Below are positions 13,780-15,411 of a stretch of DNA of 15,411 nucleotides, piece after piece; position 1 is the first letter of the stretch, and each line of letters starts with the position of its first letter. The DNA is from Chloroflexota bacterium. GTDB lineage: Bacteria; Chloroflexota; Anaerolineae; SpSt-600. Position numbers and translations under genes: made by a program. The DNA lies in NCBI GenBank assembly GCA_011041825.1, contig DRAO01000126.1:1-15411 (forward strand), read 5' to 3'. The notes beneath the pieces are model-generated. The model saw only the letters and a list, made by a program, of their open reading frames with translations, was not told where the DNA came from and searched no databases.

Positions 13780-14985
13780 TTATGCCCCGTATTTATTCAG
13801 ACGGAGGGCATAGGCCAAGGCCATCGTCATAAGGTTCACGGCGGGCATCCGGCCAATGCTTCCCTGGGCGCAGGCTCTCTCCCCGAATCGGTCTAAGCCA
13901 TCGGGCCGAACGTAACGGGAATACAGGAGCACGGGCACCGGGTGCCAGCTATGACTCCTGAGCACCGAAGGGGTAGAATGGTCGCCAGTTATTATGAATA
14001 CGTCCGGCTCCAGCGCCAGAATCCGAGGGATGTGCTGGTCTATCTCCTCGATGAGGGCAACCCGGGCGTCAAAGTTGCCATCCTCCCCATAGCTATCGGT
14101 CTTCTTGACGTGGACGTAGAAGAAGTCATATTCCTGCCAGTGGCTTTCCAGCGTGCTTATCTCATCGGTGAATTTGTCGCCCGTATCGAGGAGGTCCATC
14201 CCCACCAGCTTTGCTACGCCCCTGTACATAGGATAGGTGGCTATGGCAGCAGGTTTAAGCTTATACACTTCTTGCATCTTAGGAAGGCAGGGGTCTTTGG
14301 AGAAGCCCCTCAGCAAGACCATATTAGCCGGGTGATGTGAGGCCAGGATTTCCTTAGCTTTTTCCACCAAGGTGTTAACCAGACGGGCGGTTTCCTCGGC
14401 TTCGGGGGCCAAGGGTTCCACGGGCAACGGGGCCAATCCCACCCTTTGAGGGTCAGTCTCGCTGAGCTTTTCCGAAAGCCCTTTTCCCCGAAAGACCAGC
14501 ATAAAGCGGTATTCTTTAACAGGTCTTATGAAAATCTTAACCCCAGGCAGTTCAATCTGCGCCAGCTCTTCACATAACTTCTCATTAAGGGAAGTGGGGA
14601 TACGGCCTGCCCTGCGGTCGGTTACCAGGCCATTTTCATCCACCGTGCAGAAATTGCCTCGTGCAGCCAGGTCATCTTTCTCCAAGGGGAAGCCAATGCC
14701 CAGGGCTTCCAAGACCCCCCGTCCTATTTCATAGCGCAGAGGGTCATAGCCGAAGAGGGCCAAGTGCGATGGTCCGCTACCTGGCGTGATGCCAGGGGTT
14801 ATGGGGTCCAGCAGCCCGCAGATGCTTTTGGCTGCCAAGGCATCCATATTTGGCGTATGGGCAGCTTCTAATTCAGTCAGTCCTCCCGGCTCCCTGGGTA
14901 ATCCTCCTAGGCCATCTATAACCAGAAGCACTATCTTGGTTTGGTTCACGTAAGTAAGCTCTTTCAGGAGCTCGAACCTTGTCAT
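13780..14985 (-). CDS. apgM: Cofactor-independent phosphoglycerate mutase, archaeal type
   Basis: Interconverts 3- and 2-phosphoglycerate in glycolysis and gluconeogenesis in the cytosol; alkaline-phosphatase superfamily. The 401 residues show the metal-binding start IVLLVIDGLGG (D24), the phospho-accepting serine region TPGSGPSHLALFGYDP (Ser70 by comparison with archaeal enzymes), ATYPMYRGVAKLVGM, HVKKTDSYGEDG and the C-terminal metal site TGDHSTPSVLRSHSWHPVP. AAGGAGGG lies just upstream of the ATG. This is the archaeal-type iPGM, also found in several bacterial phyla, not the GpmI form. recF follows 20 bases downstream. The upstream region holds palindromes R6 and R7; no convincing promoter was identified. 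Confidence 0.94.
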   Translation of the reverse strand: MTRFELLKELTYVNQTKIVLLVIDGLGGLPREPGGLTELEAAHTPNMDALAAKSICGLLDPITPGITPGSGPSHLALFGYDPLRYEIGRGVLEALGIGFPLEKDDLAARGNFCTVDENGLVTDRRAGRIPTSLNEKLCEELAQIELPGVKIFIRPVKEYRFMLVFRGKGLSEKLSETDPQRVGLAPLPVEPLAPEAEETARLVNTLVEKAKEILASHHPANMVLLRGFSKDPCLPKMQEVYKLKPAAIATYPMYRGVAKLVGMDLLDTGDKFTDEISTLESHWQEYDFFYVHVKKTDSYGEDGNFDARVALIEEIDQHIPRILALEPDVFIITGDHSTPSVLRSHSWHPVPVLLYSRYVRPDGLDRFGERACAQGSIGRMPAVNLMTMALAYALRLNKYGA

Positions 14986-15042
14986 TTCTCCCTCCTTGAC
15001 GCTTGCTCTTGTCTACGTTCCTCCCTTTCTATAGAGGAGAAA

Positions 15043-15083
15043 CGTTTTCACACACGGAGGTGAAGCCGCCGTGTGGGAAAACG
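15043..15083. repeat. Intergenic palindromic repeat R6
   Basis: CGTTTTCACACACGGAGG on the left pairs with CCGCCGTGTGGGAAAACG on the right, with two mismatches (A/G in both cases) and a short loop. CCCCTTTCTC follows, as CTTTCC follows R5. About 35 bases upstream GCTCTTGTCTAC closely matches GCTCTTGTTTAC ahead of R7, so the two copies share part of the left flank. It lies about 57 bases upstream of the apgM start. Confidence 0.78.
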
Positions 15084-15170
15084 CCCCTTTCTCTTTTTTG
15101 CCCTCACCTTGGGGCAACATAATAGCCTTGCATTTCGCTCTTGTTTACAAGATTGCACGAAGAGGAGGGG

Positions 15171-15213
15171 GTTATTTCTTCGACGGCAGCGAAGCTGCCG
15201 TCGAAGAAATAAC
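15171..15213. repeat. Intergenic palindromic repeat R7, core of a ~100-base repeat unit
   Basis: Two exact 20-base arms (15171-15190 and 15194-15213) enclose a GAA loop. Compared with R5, two stem pairs differ, and in each case both arms changed so pairing is kept (T-A to C-G, G-C to A-T). The flanks also match R5, giving a unit of about 15138-15244. It lies in the 426-base stretch right of apgM, which holds no gene that I can support. Confidence 0.9.
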
Positions 15214-15290
15214 TTCCCTTAATAAATATCCCTGCTTCGGAGGCATTCCTTTGATGCCAAAACGCCATCGCTCATATTGGAGAACCCAAC

Positions 15291-15411
15291 AGGGCTGGGG
15301 TCAAGCCTGAGCCAGGGCTAAAAGCCCCGGCCTGAGCAGTGAAAGCCCGCTGGAAGCGCCCTTTCTCTGCTCAGCCGGGAGCTTTAAGCTCCCAGCCCTT
15401 CTGTCGGCGGC
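15291..15411 (+). ncRNA. Candidate structured RNA at window edge, possibly HEARO/omega-RNA-like
   Basis: A closing stem AGGGCTGGG (15291-15299) is exactly complementary to CCCAGCCCT (15391-15399). Inside are three hairpins: GCC-A-GGGCT with AGCCC-C-GGC (15311-15331, loop AAA); CTGAGCAG-T-GAAAG-CC-CGC with GCG-CC-CTTTC-T-CTGCTCAG (15332-15374), with symmetric internal loops; and GGGAGCTT with AAGCTCCC (15377-15393), which competes with the last three pairs of the closing stem. Such a compact multi-stem junction with no reading frame looks like a structured RNA. It recalls HEARO/omega-RNA, found before iscB genes, but that identity is from memory; any iscB would lie beyond the window. Strand is chosen on that basis; the pairing itself does not decide it. 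Confidence 0.6.

Noticed and set aside
14986..15042. Promoter for apgM near TATAGA on the minus strand
   Set aside because: The matching -35 position has no resemblance to the consensus, so support is too thin.
15071..15310. Open frame of 79 residues through R6, R7 and into the structured RNA
   Set aside because: It crosses palindromes and a structured element, has no family likeness, and its reading is explained by repeat sequence.

Overview
The window is bacterial DNA with moderate-to-high GC, tightly packed genes, clean Shine-Dalgarno sites and sigma70-type promoters. The gene mix (DegS-like kinase with a NarL-family regulator, archaeal-type phosphoglycerate mutase, UV damage endonuclease, a Thermotoga-like inositol-type dehydrogenase) would fit a Chloroflexota-like, possibly thermophilic bacterium. 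That assignment is inference; no rRNA or other lineage marker is present.

Layout. 1-224: three palindromic repeats, no gene. 225-3031 (minus): a cupin, an MFS transporter and a zinc-dependent dehydrogenase resembling scyllo-inosose 3-dehydrogenase, read from an exact consensus promoter (3078-3106). Cupin and transporter share a TGATG junction; a palindrome lies between transporter and dehydrogenase. 3187-9089 (plus): six genes with very short gaps or a 4-base overlap, behind a promoter at 3125-3153: a catalytically dead kinase paralogue, a NarL/LuxR-type response regulator, an intact DegS-like histidine kinase, a Roadblock-like/winged-helix protein, the bifunctional NAD(P)HX repair enzyme Nnr and a metallo-beta-lactamase-fold hydrolase. 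A palindrome follows at 9111-9153. 9244-9894 (minus): a LysE-type exporter with a GTG start. 10150-12561 (plus): UV damage endonuclease from a TTG start, an overlapping protein with a PUA/EVE-like part and a nuclease-like part, and a Wzz-like membrane protein. 12575-14985 (minus): apgM followed by recF. 14986-15411: two more palindromes, then a strongly structured RNA-like sequence that runs into the window edge.

Two things stand out beyond the genes. First, a dispersed family of intergenic hairpins (six clear copies, one doubtful) whose stems differ in sequence but keep base pairing; two copies at 9.1 kb and 15.2 kb also share flanking sequence over about 100 bases. Second, the right-edge sequence folds by eye into a closed multi-stem junction that may be the start of a HEARO/omega-RNA (IscB-type) element. 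The kinase/pseudokinase/regulator operon is the most interesting protein-level arrangement.
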